From: Arsukibacterium sp.
Lineage (GTDB): Bacteria; Pseudomonadota; Gammaproteobacteria; Enterobacterales; Alteromonadaceae
Length of the DNA: 64,000 nucleotides
Assembly: GCF_018402695.1 (NCBI RefSeq)
Contig: NZ_JAGYIM010000024.1
Span: forward strand, 124,001-188,000
Direction: 5' to 3'
Below, in pieces: positions 34,792-45,299 of this stretch. The notes below the pieces were generated by a model. It searched no databases. It saw only the letters and a list, made by a program, of their open reading frames with translations, and was not told the DNA's origin. Position 1 is the stretch's first letter. Each line of letters begins with the position of its first letter. The position numbers were made by a program, and so were the translations under genes.

Positions 34792-36495
34792 CTACAATGT
34801 AAAACTACTGAGCGACTTTTTCATATCGCTGGCCATCTGCCGCAGTTGCTGGCTGGAGACAGATAACTCAGCCGATTTTTCAGTAGTACTTTGCACCGCG
34901 TCCGCTATATTTTCCATATTTTGGTTAATAGTGCCGGCAACAGCGGCTAGCTCTTCAGTGGCACTGGCCAGCTGATCATTAACATCGGTAATGCTTGATA
35001 CCGCAGTATTTATACGCTGCAGAGCGGCACTGGCTTGCTGTGAGCAGGCAATGGTTTGCTCAGTTTCTGTTTTACTTTGCGCCATAGATTCCACTGCATT
35101 GGCTGAGTCCTGCTGAATACCCTGAATACGCTGGTTAATATCCTGGGTGGATTCCTGAGAACGACTGGCCAGGGTACGGACTTCGTCGGCAACCACAGCA
35201 AAACCCCGGCCCATTTCACCGGCCCTGGCGGCTTCAATGGCAGCATTTAGTGCCAGCAAATTAGTTTGTTCGGCAATTGCGCCAATAACATCGGTAACTG
35301 CGCCGACTTCTTCGCCGCGTTTTGATAACTGGGCAATCACCTCAGATACCTGTTCCAGTTTTATTTTCAGGTCATCGATGGCGCTAATGGTTTGCTCTAC
35401 TGCGGTTACGCCATTTTGTGCCTCTTGATCTGCATCTCTGGCTGCTTTGGCGGCGGTAGTCGCGCTGCGTGCCATATCATCGCAGGTGGTAGCCATTTGA
35501 TGTACCGCAGTGGCTACCTGAGCGGTCTGGTCCATCACGCTTTGCAGGATATGCTGCGTTTGCTGGCTGGTTTCGTCTAATGTTTGCGATTGCGCTGCCA
35601 ATTGCTCTGCCATTGCCGACTGTTGGCCAATAATCCGGCGCAACTGACTGATCAAGCCACTGAGTGCGGCCAGCAAGCTGTCGTTATCTCCCGGGCGCAG
35701 CGCAAGGTTCACCGAGAAATCTCCGGCCGCTACCTGTTGCACCAGCTGTTTGGTACTGGCAACTTCGCCCCCCAGCGCCCGCAGCAACCAGCGCCGGATA
35801 TACAATGAGATACCCACAGTCAGCGCAATAACAATAAACACCAGTAGTCCGACCTGCGCCGCTATGGCCCAGAAGGCGGCCTTTACGTCATCGATATAAA
35901 TACCCGAGCCCAGCACCCAGCCCCAGCTGTCGTCCTTTGCCACATAGGACAGCTTGGTATAGCGCTCTTCGGTCACCCCGCCGCCCGGCAACGGTTTAGT
36001 CCATTGATATTCGACAAAGCCATCGCCGTAACGGCCAATCACATCAACGAAGCTGACAAATAAATTGGCGTTATCCAGCGGCTGTTGTTCACTGCCATCG
36101 CGGTTGCGCATTAAAGTGGCGTAGTTAAAATTAGGCCGGTCCAGCACAGTACCATCCAGGCTTGGCACAGTAGGGTGCATTATCATGGTTGGAATGGGCC
36201 GGCCGGTATCATTGATCCAGATATACTCAGTGCCGTCATAGCGGATAGCCCTGATAGCGGCCATGGCCTGTTGCTGTGCCTGCTCGGTGCTGATAGCTCC
36301 GCTTTGCTCCAGCGCCTGGTAATGTTTTATCAGGCTCATACCACTGTCGATTACCGCGACCACCCGGTCTTCCCGGCCCTCAATCAGACTATTATTAAGC
36401 GCATTCAGCGCCACGGCTGCCAGCACCAGAAAACCGACTAAGGCCAGTAAAGGCATGCTGAGTAAACGTCCACCTACTGAGTTCCAGAACCCCAT
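34792..36495 (-). CDS. Methyl-accepting chemotaxis protein (sCache_2)
   Basis: This membrane chemoreceptor of about 567 residues has a TM helix near residue 15-35, a periplasmic single Cache domain with [18 protein letters not shown] and [13 protein letters not shown], a second TM helix ([19 protein letters not shown]), a HAMP domain and a long coiled-coil signalling domain with hairpin tip [21 protein letters not shown] chose ATG 36495 because AGAGG lies just upstream. sCache_2 receptors commonly sense short organic acids. No che genes are adjacent. Confidence 0.93.
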   Translation of the reverse strand: MGFWNSVGGRLLSMPLLALVGFLVLAAVALNALNNSLIEGREDRVVAVIDSGMSLIKHYQALEQSGAISTEQAQQQAMAAIRAIRYDGTEYIWINDTGRPIPTMIMHPTVPSLDGTVLDRPNFNYATLMRNRDGSEQQPLDNANLFVSFVDVIGRYGDGFVEYQWTKPLPGGGVTEERYTKLSYVAKDDSWGWVLGSGIYIDDVKAAFWAIAAQVGLLVFIVIALTVGISLYIRRWLLRALGGEVASTKQLVQQVAAGDFSVNLALRPGDNDSLLAALSGLISQLRRIIGQQSAMAEQLAAQSQTLDETSQQTQHILQSVMDQTAQVATAVHQMATTCDDMARSATTAAKAARDADQEAQNGVTAVEQTISAIDDLKIKLEQVSEVIAQLSKRGEEVGAVTDVIGAIAEQTNLLALNAAIEAARAGEMGRGFAVVADEVRTLASRSQESTQDINQRIQGIQQDSANAVESMAQSKTETEQTIACSQQASAALQRINTAVSSITDVNDQLASATEELAAVAGTINQNMENIADAVQSTTEKSAELSVSSQQLRQMASDMKKSLSSFTL

Positions 36496-36695
36496 ATCAT
36501 ACCTCTGCGACAATTTTATTATTGGTTTTGTAGTTAATTCATCTGCTTAACGCTGGTATTCAAATTTGAGCATAGCAAGTTTGGTTAAAGTTGCCAGCAA
36601 GCGGAGAAACTTTCGCTGGCTGATTACAGAGCCTGTTATGATAGCTCTCAAATCGAATAACCCCTGATAACGGGGGCCAAACAGGCTGAGGTAAT

Positions 36696-38477
36696 ATGAA
36701 TTTCTTTTCCGGCCAGCGAGCGGAACCCAGGCACGCTATTTTGCCATGGCTTGCCAGCTTTTTAACACCGTACCGTTGGCAGGTGGCGGCAGCGATGTTG
36801 TTTTTATTAATCGGTGCGCTGGCCTGGCTGGCACTGGGGCAGGGTGTAAAGCTGTTGGTTGACGAAGGCTTTGTTAGCGGTAATGCCAGCCGGTTGAATT
36901 CGATTGTTCTGCTGATTTTGCTGATTACCGGTGTCAGTGCCATTGCAGTGTTTAGCCGGTTTTATCTGATGACCTGGCTGGGGGAGCGGGTCAGTGCCGA
37001 CATACGTAATCATGTTTACCGGCATATGTTGTTGTTATCACCGGCTTTTTACAGCGAAACCCGTACCGGCGAGGTGATTTCCCGCTTTACCGCTGACACT
37101 ACGGTGCTGCAAACGGTGATTGGGTCCAGCTTTTCAATGGCGTTGCGCTCCTTGGTTACCGCAATCGGTGGTTTGCTGATGATGGCGTTTACCAGTTTGA
37201 AAATGACGGCATTGGTGTCTATTGCCGTGCCGCTGGTGTTGGTACCTATTTTTGTATTGGGGCTCAGAGTAAGGCAAATGGCACGGGCCAGTCAGGACCG
37301 GCTGGCTGACATTGGTGCCCATGTCGATGAGAGCCTGCATGAAATTCACACCGTGCAGGCTTATGGCCATGAAGCTCTCGATCAGCAGCTATTTGCCGGC
37401 AAAATTGAGCAGGTTATGGCTGCAGCCAGGCAACGAATCTTTTACCGGGCGCTGCTGATTGGTCTGGTGATGCTGCTGAGTATCAGCGCAGTGACTCTGG
37501 TAGGTTGGGCGGGGGCGCTTGATGTACTGGCCGGTCGGATAAGTGCGGGCGAGCTGACCGCTTTTTTATTTTATGCGGTTGTGGTAGCCGGAGCGGTTGC
37601 GACTATCAGTGAAGTTATTGGTGAAATTCAGCGGGCTGCGGGGGCAACTGAACGGTTAATTGAGCTTGCTGAGATGCCACTGGAAATAACAGCCCCGGTT
37701 ACACCCGCGCAATTAACTGAGCCGGTGGCCGGTAGTTTGCTATTTGATGAGGTAAGTTTTTACTACCCGCAACAACCAGACAAAGCCGTATTACAACAGC
37801 TGAACCTGCGTATCAACGCGGGTGAGCGGGTGGCGTTGGTCGGGCCCAGCGGGGCAGGTAAAACGACCTTATTTCAGTTATTACAGCGTTTTTACACTTT
37901 ACCCATGGGCAGAATTTTGCTCGATGGCATTGATATCAGTACCCTTGATCCTGCAACGCTTAGGGCGCAGTTCGCACTGGTGCCACAAGCGGCAGTCATT
38001 TTTGCCAGCAGTGTCCTGGAAAATGTTCGGTACGGCCGGCCTGATGCCAGCGAGCAAGAGGTGATTGCGGCTTGTAAAGCGGCTGAGGCTGATGAATTTA
38101 TCCGGCAACTGGCAGAAGGGTATCAGAGCCAATTGGGTGAGCGGGGAGTGCGGTTATCCGGTGGCCAGAAGCAACGTATTGCCATCGCTCGCGCTATTCT
38201 GGCTGACAGGCCAGTATTACTGCTGGATGAAGCTACCAGTGCCTTAGATGCTGCCAGTGAGCATTACGTGAAACAAGCGCTGGACCAGCTGATGCAGGGT
38301 AAAACTACGTTAATTATTGCTCACCGGCTTAGCACTGTGTTACATGCCGACCGTATCCTGGTGCTGGATAAAGGTCAGCTGATTGCCGCCGGTAAACATA
38401 GTGAGTTGATGCAAAGCTGCCCGCTCTATCAGCAGTTGGCGGCACTACAGTTTATAAAGGCTGACAGCACTGACTAA
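36696..38477 (+). CDS. ABC exporter, MsbA/LmrA-type half transporter
   Basis: The 593-residue protein fuses six membrane helices to an ATPase. It shows Walker A GPSGAGKTT, the signature LSGGQKQR, Walker B PVLLLDEATSALD and the H-loop IIAHRLST. It would work as a homodimer exporting lipid-like or drug-like substrates. A CCCC / GGGG hairpin sits in its leader just before the ATG. Confidence 0.92.
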   Translation: MNFFSGQRAEPRHAILPWLASFLTPYRWQVAAAMLFLLIGALAWLALGQGVKLLVDEGFVSGNASRLNSIVLLILLITGVSAIAVFSRFYLMTWLGERVSADIRNHVYRHMLLLSPAFYSETRTGEVISRFTADTTVLQTVIGSSFSMALRSLVTAIGGLLMMAFTSLKMTALVSIAVPLVLVPIFVLGLRVRQMARASQDRLADIGAHVDESLHEIHTVQAYGHEALDQQLFAGKIEQVMAAARQRIFYRALLIGLVMLLSISAVTLVGWAGALDVLAGRISAGELTAFLFYAVVVAGAVATISEVIGEIQRAAGATERLIELAEMPLEITAPVTPAQLTEPVAGSLLFDEVSFYYPQQPDKAVLQQLNLRINAGERVALVGPSGAGKTTLFQLLQRFYTLPMGRILLDGIDISTLDPATLRAQFALVPQAAVIFASSVLENVRYGRPDASEQEVIAACKAAEADEFIRQLAEGYQSQLGERGVRLSGGQKQRIAIARAILADRPVLLLDEATSALDAASEHYVKQALDQLMQGKTTLIIAHRLSTVLHADRILVLDKGQLIAAGKHSELMQSCPLYQQLAALQFIKADSTD

Positions 38478-38496
38478 CTATTATTCTGGCTAACTA

Positions 38497-40131
38497 TTAT
38501 TGCAGCACTGCCTCGTATATCAGCGTCATAATGGTGCCATAGCGGCCGGTTTCAAAACTATCGCCAGCAAATTCATAGCTTGTGCCACTGTCGGTAATGG
38601 GGCTATGTTTTTTGTTGGTCAATAGCACCACCATTAAATTATGTGCCGGGTCAATCAGGGTGGCAGTGCCGGTCCAGCCAGTGTGGCCGTAGGCATAGTC
38701 GCTGGCATAGGCGCCAAAGTGCCAGTTCAGGTCGCCGCCGGCAGCGGTGCGCCAGCCCAGACCAAACCGGTGATCATAGCCTGATGGTCGGGTAAACTGC
38801 TGCACGACGGCCGGGCTGAAAAATCGTTGCCAGCCATAGCCACCCTGCTGCGCTGCTACACTCATTAACACCGCCAGATCGCGGGCAGTGGCGAACAATC
38901 CGGCGTGACCGGCCACGCCCTGCAAGGCATGAAAGGCTTTTTCATCATGCACCTGCCCGCGCAACACGCCCTGCCGGTTAGCAGGGAAAGTGACCCGGCC
39001 GCCGCGGCTATTGCCATCAAGCTCTGTGGCGGCAACCCTGGCCAGCGCCACGCCTTTTTGCAATGGGTTAAACATCACGTTGTTTAACCCCAGCGGCCGG
39101 TAGAATTGCTGCTCCAGGTAATGGTCCAACGGCATGGCGGTTAATCTTTCAATCAACAGCCCCAGCAGCATAAAGTTGACATCGCTGTAGCGTGCTGTTT
39201 TAGCGCGGTCGCTGCTAAAGGGCACCTGCCCCAGCAGCAATTGTTCGGTGTAAGCCTTATTAAGCGAATAAAAAAGTGGGCCATTGCGGTTGTCGGGCCG
39301 GTGAAAATGCACTTCAGGCGCATAACCACTGGTGTGATACAGCAAATCGCTGACCAGGCGCTGTTCGCGACCCTCACCCAGATATTCCGGCAGATAGTCA
39401 GTCAGTGGCCGGTTGAGATCAAGCATGCCATTACTGACCAGCTGCATTACAGCATAGGTTGTGGCATACATTTTGGTATTGGAAGCAATATCAAATAAAG
39501 TGGTGGTATTCATCGGCTCTGGTACAGCTAAGGCACTGCCATCTGTCTGATACCGCAAGGCATATCCGTAGGCGGTCTCTTTGATAATCCGGCCATCTTT
39601 AACGATCAGCAACACCGCGCCGGGAAAACCGGCGGCAACCTCTTTGGCAATTAACTGGTCGATTTTCCTGAATTGCCTTGAGTTTACCGTTGGCGCAACC
39701 GGTTGCTGGGAAAGCTCGGGGTAAGGGACTGCAATGGTTAGCTTAGCGGTCGCAGGTTGTACTGTAACAAGTTGCAAGTGGTTGCCGCCATTGCGGGTAA
39801 AGGCAGAAATATCAATTTTAAAAGGCTGACCGTGCTCCGGGCGCGTCAGATGTAACCGCTGGCCATTAACCGCAATGGTTGCTGTTGCAGCCTGCTGCAT
39901 ATCCACCAGCAGCAACCCTTGTCCCTGCCAACTGTTAAACAGACGCCGGTTATTAACACCCGGCCGGCTGCTGCGTTGCTCTGGCCACTGCACAACATGC
40001 TGGCCGGCTTGTTCTGCCAGTGCCAGTTGCTCAGCGCCGGTCAGAGGTTGCGATACCGGATGGTTTAGCCCTTTAGGTGCCGCCGCACAGCCGGTCAGTG
40101 CCAGCAGCATAAGCAAGATAATTAACCGCAT
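38497..40131 (-). CDS. PBP4b (YfeW)-like serine hydrolase, lipoprotein
   Basis: This 544-residue protein has the lipoprotein signal LLALTGC. An N-terminal domain of about 150 residues with a beta-rich carbohydrate-binding look precedes the beta-lactamase/DD-carboxypeptidase fold. SxxK is SNTK in FDIASNTKMYATTYAV, YxN is YSDVN and the third motif is HTG in YGHTGWTGTA. This resembles E. coli YfeW. It would trim peptidoglycan or hydrolyse esters in the periplasm. GGAAGG precedes the ATG. Confidence 0.83.
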   Translation of the reverse strand: MRLIILLMLLALTGCAAAPKGLNHPVSQPLTGAEQLALAEQAGQHVVQWPEQRSSRPGVNNRRLFNSWQGQGLLLVDMQQAATATIAVNGQRLHLTRPEHGQPFKIDISAFTRNGGNHLQLVTVQPATAKLTIAVPYPELSQQPVAPTVNSRQFRKIDQLIAKEVAAGFPGAVLLIVKDGRIIKETAYGYALRYQTDGSALAVPEPMNTTTLFDIASNTKMYATTYAVMQLVSNGMLDLNRPLTDYLPEYLGEGREQRLVSDLLYHTSGYAPEVHFHRPDNRNGPLFYSLNKAYTEQLLLGQVPFSSDRAKTARYSDVNFMLLGLLIERLTAMPLDHYLEQQFYRPLGLNNVMFNPLQKGVALARVAATELDGNSRGGRVTFPANRQGVLRGQVHDEKAFHALQGVAGHAGLFATARDLAVLMSVAAQQGGYGWQRFFSPAVVQQFTRPSGYDHRFGLGWRTAAGGDLNWHFGAYASDYAYGHTGWTGTATLIDPAHNLMVVLLTNKKHSPITDSGTSYEFAGDSFETGRYGTIMTLIYEAVLQ

Positions 40132-40307
40132 CTGATTACCTTCCAGCCCATTAGCCAGTTAACTGTTATCTATTCAGAATAGATTCACTATATCAAGTTA
40201 GCCTTAAAACCCGAAATCTTGTTATTTAACTCATTTCAGTAATGGTTAATAAGGTGTAATATTCGTTACAGGAAAGGGGTGTGTATTTACCAGCCGTATG
40301 AGGGATT

Positions 40308-41555
40308 ATGAAAGTTGGATTAGGATACAGTAACTGTGAAGATGCATTTATCGCCGGTAAGCAGGCGGCGCAGAGTGCATTAACTCAGGCGGCGTTTTCA
40401 GACGCCGATTTGGTGCTGGCTTTTTGCAGCGGCACTCTGGATCATCAGGTATTCTACCGTGGCTTGCGCGCTGTGCTGGGGCAGGATGTTAATATTTTCG
40501 GTGGCTCTGCTATTGGCGTGATTACCAATCTGCATTTGTCCTATCACGGCTATCCTGCCGCGGTTGCGGTGCTGAAATTTGCAGATAATTACTGCCAGAT
40601 GGCGGTAGCTACTGGTTTGTTTAACAGCCCGTTTAATGCCGGCGAGCAGTTAGCGGAGGCACTGCCAGCGATGCCTGATGCCAGTGTATTATTGCTGCTT
40701 TACGACTCCATCAAGTTCTCCGGCTCAGAAAATGTTGCACCGGTGATGAATCCGTCAGCTCCATTGTTAAGGGGGTTGGAGCTTAACCTGGCAGCACCAC
40801 TGCCAATTGCCGGGGCCGGGCTGCTTGGCGATCAGGGTTTTGGGCATACCCAGCAATTCTGTGGCAAAAGTATTACTCAGCAAAGTGCCAGTGCCCTGGT
40901 GTTTGGTGGTAATTTAAGCTCATATATTGGGGTGATGCACGGATGCCAGCCACTTAGCAGTCAGCGCTACACCATTACCGGTATTTTTGGCCAGTTTTTA
41001 TATACGCTCGATGGTAAACCTGCGGTTGAGGTTATTGACCAGGCATTTGGCAGCAGCAACTGGCGCAGTCGTTCGCCGGTCAGCCAGCTATGTCTGGGTA
41101 TCCCGGCGGATGATGCAGATTTAAGTAATGGCAACGAGTTCAGTAACAGGCTGATTAGCGGTATCCTGCCCAACGCTGAAGGTATTATTTTATTTGAACC
41201 CGATATGCATGAAGGGATGCAAGTTCAGTTAATGCGCCGCAGTCCTGCGTTAAGCCGGGTGTCTGCCAGAACCAGCACTGAGACGTTACTACAGCAAATT
41301 AAACAGGATGGCAGGCAGCCGTTGTTTGCACTGTATATGGATTGTGCTGGCCGTATAGCCCGGTTTGAGCCAGATTCAGCAGATGAAGCAGAGCAGACAG
41401 CAGTGGGCCAGGAAGATGCCAGGGAAGTACAAAGCCTGCTCAATGAAGCCAGAATTCCGCTACTGGGGTTTTACTGTGGTGTCGAGATTGCGCCCCAGGC
41501 TGGCAAGAGCCGGGGCTTAGATTGGAGTGGCGTGCTGGTTATTTTAGCCAGATAA
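40308..41555 (+). CDS. FIST sensory domain protein
   Basis: This 415-residue soluble protein has a FIST_N region (AGKQAAQSALTQ, ADLVLAFCSGTLD, NIFGGSAIGVITN) and a C-terminal FIST_C region with LFALYMDCAGRIARF and GFYCGVEIAP. FIST domains sense small ligands, perhaps amino acids, often upstream of kinases or cyclases. Here it stands alone with no output domain. Confidence 0.85.
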   Translation: MKVGLGYSNCEDAFIAGKQAAQSALTQAAFSDADLVLAFCSGTLDHQVFYRGLRAVLGQDVNIFGGSAIGVITNLHLSYHGYPAAVAVLKFADNYCQMAVATGLFNSPFNAGEQLAEALPAMPDASVLLLLYDSIKFSGSENVAPVMNPSAPLLRGLELNLAAPLPIAGAGLLGDQGFGHTQQFCGKSITQQSASALVFGGNLSSYIGVMHGCQPLSSQRYTITGIFGQFLYTLDGKPAVEVIDQAFGSSNWRSRSPVSQLCLGIPADDADLSNGNEFSNRLISGILPNAEGIILFEPDMHEGMQVQLMRRSPALSRVSARTSTETLLQQIKQDGRQPLFALYMDCAGRIARFEPDSADEAEQTAVGQEDAREVQSLLNEARIPLLGFYCGVEIAPQAGKSRGLDWSGVLVILAR

Positions 41556-41558
41556 CAC

Positions 41559-41966
41559 TTATTGGATGGCTGAACCTTCAGCAAATTGCTGTCGCAGGTA
41601 ACGGATAATATCGTCTGACTCATACAGCCACTGGCTAGTTTGATTAGGTGAACTGGTAATTCGTAAGCAGGGCACTTTTATTTTGCCACCTGCGCTGGCC
41701 AGTTCGCTGCGATGCTGCTGATTATGCTGGGCATTGCGTTTCTCTATTTTCAGGCCCAGCCTGGCAATTTCTTTGCGTACTTTTATGCAAAATGGGCAGG
41801 CGGGAAACTGATACAGTGCCAGTTGCTGGCAGGCGGCATCAACCGCTGCTTGTTGCTCTTCGCTGCGTCTTATCGCTTTTGGGGTAGTTAACCATTCAGT
41901 CAGCAGCATAAATGGGGTTAAAATAAGCCGAACGAGTCGAAAAAATAAACGAATAATCAAACGCAT
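41559..41966 (-). CDS. Membrane-anchored glutaredoxin/GST-N-like protein
   Basis: This 135-residue protein has an N-terminal hydrophobic/basic anchor (LIIRLFFRLVRLILTPFML). A thioredoxin-fold domain follows with the CPFC motif in YQFPACPFCIKVRKEI, KVPCLRI (cis-Pro) and YESDDIIRYL. It would reduce disulphides or bind glutathione at the inner membrane. Confidence 0.85.
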   Translation of the reverse strand: MRLIIRLFFRLVRLILTPFMLLTEWLTTPKAIRRSEEQQAAVDAACQQLALYQFPACPFCIKVRKEIARLGLKIEKRNAQHNQQHRSELASAGGKIKVPCLRITSSPNQTSQWLYESDDIIRYLRQQFAEGSAIQ

Positions 41967-42026
41967 GTTGCACTCTGTCTGCTAGTTAAAAAAACGGCGG
42001 GAGTATAACAAATAACAGGAGTAAGC

Positions 42027-42626
42027 GTGAACTATCTGGCGCATGCTGCCTTAGCCCAACCTAATCAGTACTCGCTGGTGGGTAATTTGCTGGGGGACTT
42101 TTGCAAAGGCGTTAACGTTGCCGGCTTGCATCCGCAAGTGCGGGCAGGGCTGGACAATCATCGTGCGACCGACCGTTTCACCGATAGTCATCCACTGGTT
42201 AAGGCCGCCAAAGCTGAATTTTCGCCAATGCGCCGACGGTTTGCTGCGGTGGCGCTGGATGTGTTGTTTGATCACTTTCTAATCCGGCACTGGCAGCAGT
42301 TTTACCCTGAGCCTTTTCAGGAATACAAAGCCGGTTTGTATTTTCAGCTGAATATTGCCATGCCGCTAATGCCGGCGCCCATGCGCGACACTATGCAGCG
42401 GGTATGCCGCCATGACTGGTTTGCCAGCTATCAGCAGCTGCCGGCGCTTGGACAGGCGCTGGATCATATTGCCCGGCGGATCCGGTTTGCTAATCAGTTC
42501 AGCGGTATTATTACCGAAATCATTCCACGCTATACTGCATTGGAGCAAAATTTTTTACAGTTCTATCCAGAGTTGCAGCGGCATTTGCTGCAGTTAAGGC
42601 TAGAACGCGCAGATATACAGGAGTAA
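42027..42626 (+). CDS. acpH: Acyl carrier protein phosphodiesterase
   Basis: This 199-residue enzyme removes phosphopantetheine from ACP. It starts at GTG with AGGAG six bases upstream. It has the AcpH start MNYLAHAALA-type sequence, LVGNLLGDFCKGV, DNHRATDRFTDSHP and ALDVLFDHFLIRHW, where the Asp/His residues hold the metal. The DUF924 gene follows two bases after its stop. Confidence 0.93.
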   Translation: MNYLAHAALAQPNQYSLVGNLLGDFCKGVNVAGLHPQVRAGLDNHRATDRFTDSHPLVKAAKAEFSPMRRRFAAVALDVLFDHFLIRHWQQFYPEPFQEYKAGLYFQLNIAMPLMPAPMRDTMQRVCRHDWFASYQQLPALGQALDHIARRIRFANQFSGIITEIIPRYTALEQNFLQFYPELQRHLLQLRLERADIQE

Positions 42627-42628
42627 TT

Positions 42629-43165
42629 ATGCCGCAACAGATTTTAGATTTTTGGTTTGCCGAAATAAAACCCAGTCAATGGTGGGCCAAAGACGCGGAT
42701 TTTGATCAGTTCATTGCCAGCCGTTTTGGTGATGTGTTGCAGCAAGCAAAGCAGGGCGAGTTGTATCGCTGGCGCAGTGATGCGCAAGGCCGGCTGGCGG
42801 AGATAATTGTACTGGACCAGTTTTCCCGCAATGTGTATCGCGACACGGCTGCGGCTTTTGCGCAAGACCCAATGGCACTGGCATTAGCTCAGGAGGCCGT
42901 CGCCGGCGGCGCGCTGTCACAGTTAAACCCGGATGAACGTAGTTTTTTATTGCTACCTTATATGCACAGTGAATCGGCAACGATTCATCTGCTGGCCGAA
43001 CAACTGTATAAAGAGCAGGCCCCGGAAACAAACTACCAGTTTGAACTAAAGCACAAGGCAATAATCGACCGATTTGGTCGCTATCCACACCGCAACGCTA
43101 TTCTGGGCAGGCAGTCGACGGCAGAAGAGCTTGAGTTTTTAAAGCAACCAGGTTCAGGATTTTAA
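42629..43165 (+). CDS. DUF924 family protein
   Basis: This 178-residue soluble protein of helical-repeat type has ILDFWFAEIKPSQWW at the start, LAEIIVLDQFSRNVYRDTA, LPYMHSE and GRYPHRNAILGR. It is a widespread family of unknown function. It is coupled to acpH; its ribosome site lies in the acpH end. Confidence 0.9.
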   Translation: MPQQILDFWFAEIKPSQWWAKDADFDQFIASRFGDVLQQAKQGELYRWRSDAQGRLAEIIVLDQFSRNVYRDTAAAFAQDPMALALAQEAVAGGALSQLNPDERSFLLLPYMHSESATIHLLAEQLYKEQAPETNYQFELKHKAIIDRFGRYPHRNAILGRQSTAEELEFLKQPGSGF

Positions 43166-43950
43166 TTTTTTGGCGCGACGGTTTCAGTTTTGTCTGCTAC
43201 CGAATTAATTGTTTTGTCATTATATTTTTTAATTGCCAGATTTAATCTCTGCATAAAATCGGGATGGCCTTTAAGATAAGTTTTACTGATATAAATGCCG
43301 TAAGGTAATTGAATATGTTTATGAATCTTGTAATGTGCTTCATCGCGCTGATATTTATTGATTAACGTGGTGGCGGTTAACGCAGGTAACATAATGGCGT
43401 CTACCCGGCCATGGTCCAGCAGATTAAATAAACCTCTGATATTGCTGGTACCGGGTGTTATCTGATATTGCTGCAGGGCCAACCAGCGGTAGATATTGCT
43501 GTTCATCTGGGCTGAGACAACAGCAGCATCTTTAAATTGCTGGCTGTCTGGCCGAATATCGTGCCGCTTTGCTAGCCAAACCCAGGCCCAGTCGGCAAAA
43601 AACAGGGGCTCAGAGTATTCAGCCAACGCACTGCGCTCAGGGCTTTCGGTAGCCAGCAACATGGCATCCAGCTGCTTATTCTCCATATCAATTAACGAGC
43701 GACCAAAATGCGGCACGGCTTCAGCATGGTATTGAACGCCCAGCTCAGCCATTATGTCGGCGAACGCCCGATACCCCTCACCAGTAATTTCTTTATCCTG
43801 AACATAGGTATAAGGTGGATAATCGGGTACGGCTACCCGTAATGTTTCAGCCTGACTGCTGTAAGCGCTTAGCAGGAGGGGGAGCAGAACAGCGGCTAGC
43901 CAGGCTGGCCACTTTCTGTTTCGGCTGGCTAACATAACCCTGTTTTGCAT
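43162..43950 (-). CDS. Periplasmic solute-binding family 3 protein
   Basis: This protein of about 262 residues starts at ATG 43950 with GGAGG upstream, giving a signal peptide (AAVLLPLLLSAYSSQA). The mature part LRVAVPDYPPYTYVQDKEITGEGYRA and LIDMENKQLDAMLLATESPERS fits the SBP_bac_3 fold. No transporter genes are adjacent, so it could serve a sensor or be an orphan. Its 3' end overlaps the DUF924 gene end by four bases. Confidence 0.82.
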   Translation of the reverse strand: MQNRVMLASRNRKWPAWLAAVLLPLLLSAYSSQAETLRVAVPDYPPYTYVQDKEITGEGYRAFADIMAELGVQYHAEAVPHFGRSLIDMENKQLDAMLLATESPERSALAEYSEPLFFADWAWVWLAKRHDIRPDSQQFKDAAVVSAQMNSNIYRWLALQQYQITPGTSNIRGLFNLLDHGRVDAIMLPALTATTLINKYQRDEAHYKIHKHIQLPYGIYISKTYLKGHPDFMQRLNLAIKKYNDKTINSVADKTETVAPKN

Positions 43951-44076
43951 ACCTGCACCCCTCCATGTGATTACAAATTTTAACACGTATTGCAAGTATA
44001 GCGTTAAACTGGCCAGGGGGATGGCTACACGCCACAATTCCCACTGATGTCTATATTTAGTCAGCCATAAACTGGC

Positions 44077-45054
44077 TTAAACACCGGCGCGTTGATGTGG
44101 CCGGTTATAATCTATTTCCGGCCCGGCCGGCACGACCTGGCTTGGGTTAATCATGGTGTGACTGTAATAGTAATGGCGCTTGATATGATAAAAATTGACC
44201 GTATCTGCCACACCAGGCCATTGATAAAGCTCGCGGGTATAGCCAGCCAGGTTCGGGTAGTCTTCCAGTCGTTGTTTATTACACTTAAAATGACCATGGT
44301 ATACGGCATCAAAGCGGATGAGGGTAGTAAACAAGCGCCAATCGGCCTCAGTTATCTGTGTTCCGGTCAGGTATCTGCTACTGGCAAGTATCGCTTCTAC
44401 TTTATCTAAGGCTGCAAACAACTTGTTGTAGGCTTTTTCATAAGCCTGCTGGCTGGTAGCGAAGCCGCATAAATACACACCATTATTGATGTTGTTGTAA
44501 ACCAACTCGTTAATCTCAGTAATTTTCTGCTGTTTATCAGCCGGGTAATAATCGTCTGTGTTGCCGGTAAGGTGGTTAAAAGCCGTATTAAGCATGCGGA
44601 TAATATCGGCCGACTCGTTACTAACGATGCAGTTTTGCTGCTTGTCCCACAGCACCGGCACTGTCACTCTGCCAGAGTAATCGCTTTGGTTTCGGGTATA
44701 TAGCTGGTGCGCAAAGTCATAGTTAAATAAGCTGTCGCCAGTGCTGTGGTTGGCCTTATCAAATTCCCAGCCATGCTCCAGCATATCGGGGCTGACAACC
44801 GAGACGCTAATATACTGGGTCAGGTCTTTTAACTGCAGAAAAATAAGGGTGCGATGGGCCCAGGGGCAGGCCAGCGAAACATATAAATGGTAGCGACCCT
44901 TTTCGGCTTTAAAGCCTGCTTCACCGGTTGGCCCGGCACTGCCATCGCTGGTTACCCAGTTTCGCAACTGAGCATTTTCCCGTTTAAACTCGCCATCGTT
45001 ACTGTCGGTGTCGTACCATTTATCCTGCCAGTTACCATTAACCAGTAAACCCAT
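44077..45054 (-). CDS. yqjG: Glutathionyl-hydroquinone reductase
   Basis: This 325-residue xi-class glutathione transferase has the active-site Cys in YVSLACPWAHRTLIF. The family pattern includes GWEFD, VPVLWDKQQNCIVSNES and LRFDAVYHGHFKCN-like sequence. It removes glutathione from glutathionyl-hydroquinones. TAAGGAG precedes the ATG. Length matches E. coli YqjG (328). Confidence 0.93.
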   Translation of the reverse strand: MGLLVNGNWQDKWYDTDSNDGEFKRENAQLRNWVTSDGSAGPTGEAGFKAEKGRYHLYVSLACPWAHRTLIFLQLKDLTQYISVSVVSPDMLEHGWEFDKANHSTGDSLFNYDFAHQLYTRNQSDYSGRVTVPVLWDKQQNCIVSNESADIIRMLNTAFNHLTGNTDDYYPADKQQKITEINELVYNNINNGVYLCGFATSQQAYEKAYNKLFAALDKVEAILASSRYLTGTQITEADWRLFTTLIRFDAVYHGHFKCNKQRLEDYPNLAGYTRELYQWPGVADTVNFYHIKRHYYYSHTMINPSQVVPAGPEIDYNRPHQRAGV

Positions 45055-45299
45055 GTCAGACTCCTTAATGTGTGATCAGATTGAACAACCGGCCTGTTGC
45101 AGCCAGGGAAGATATCCTGTAACTGTAGCCAAATCGAACCGTTGGCGATATTGGATAATAGCGGCAGGTTTGTTCGACAAAATAGAAGATACCCTTGTTC
45201 GCTGCCGCTAAGCGCAGTAACACTGCAGGGCAACGAATCCAAATTGCCTGTGCTGTGAAAAGGCGATAGCGTAAATAAAAAAGCAATGGAGAAAGGACA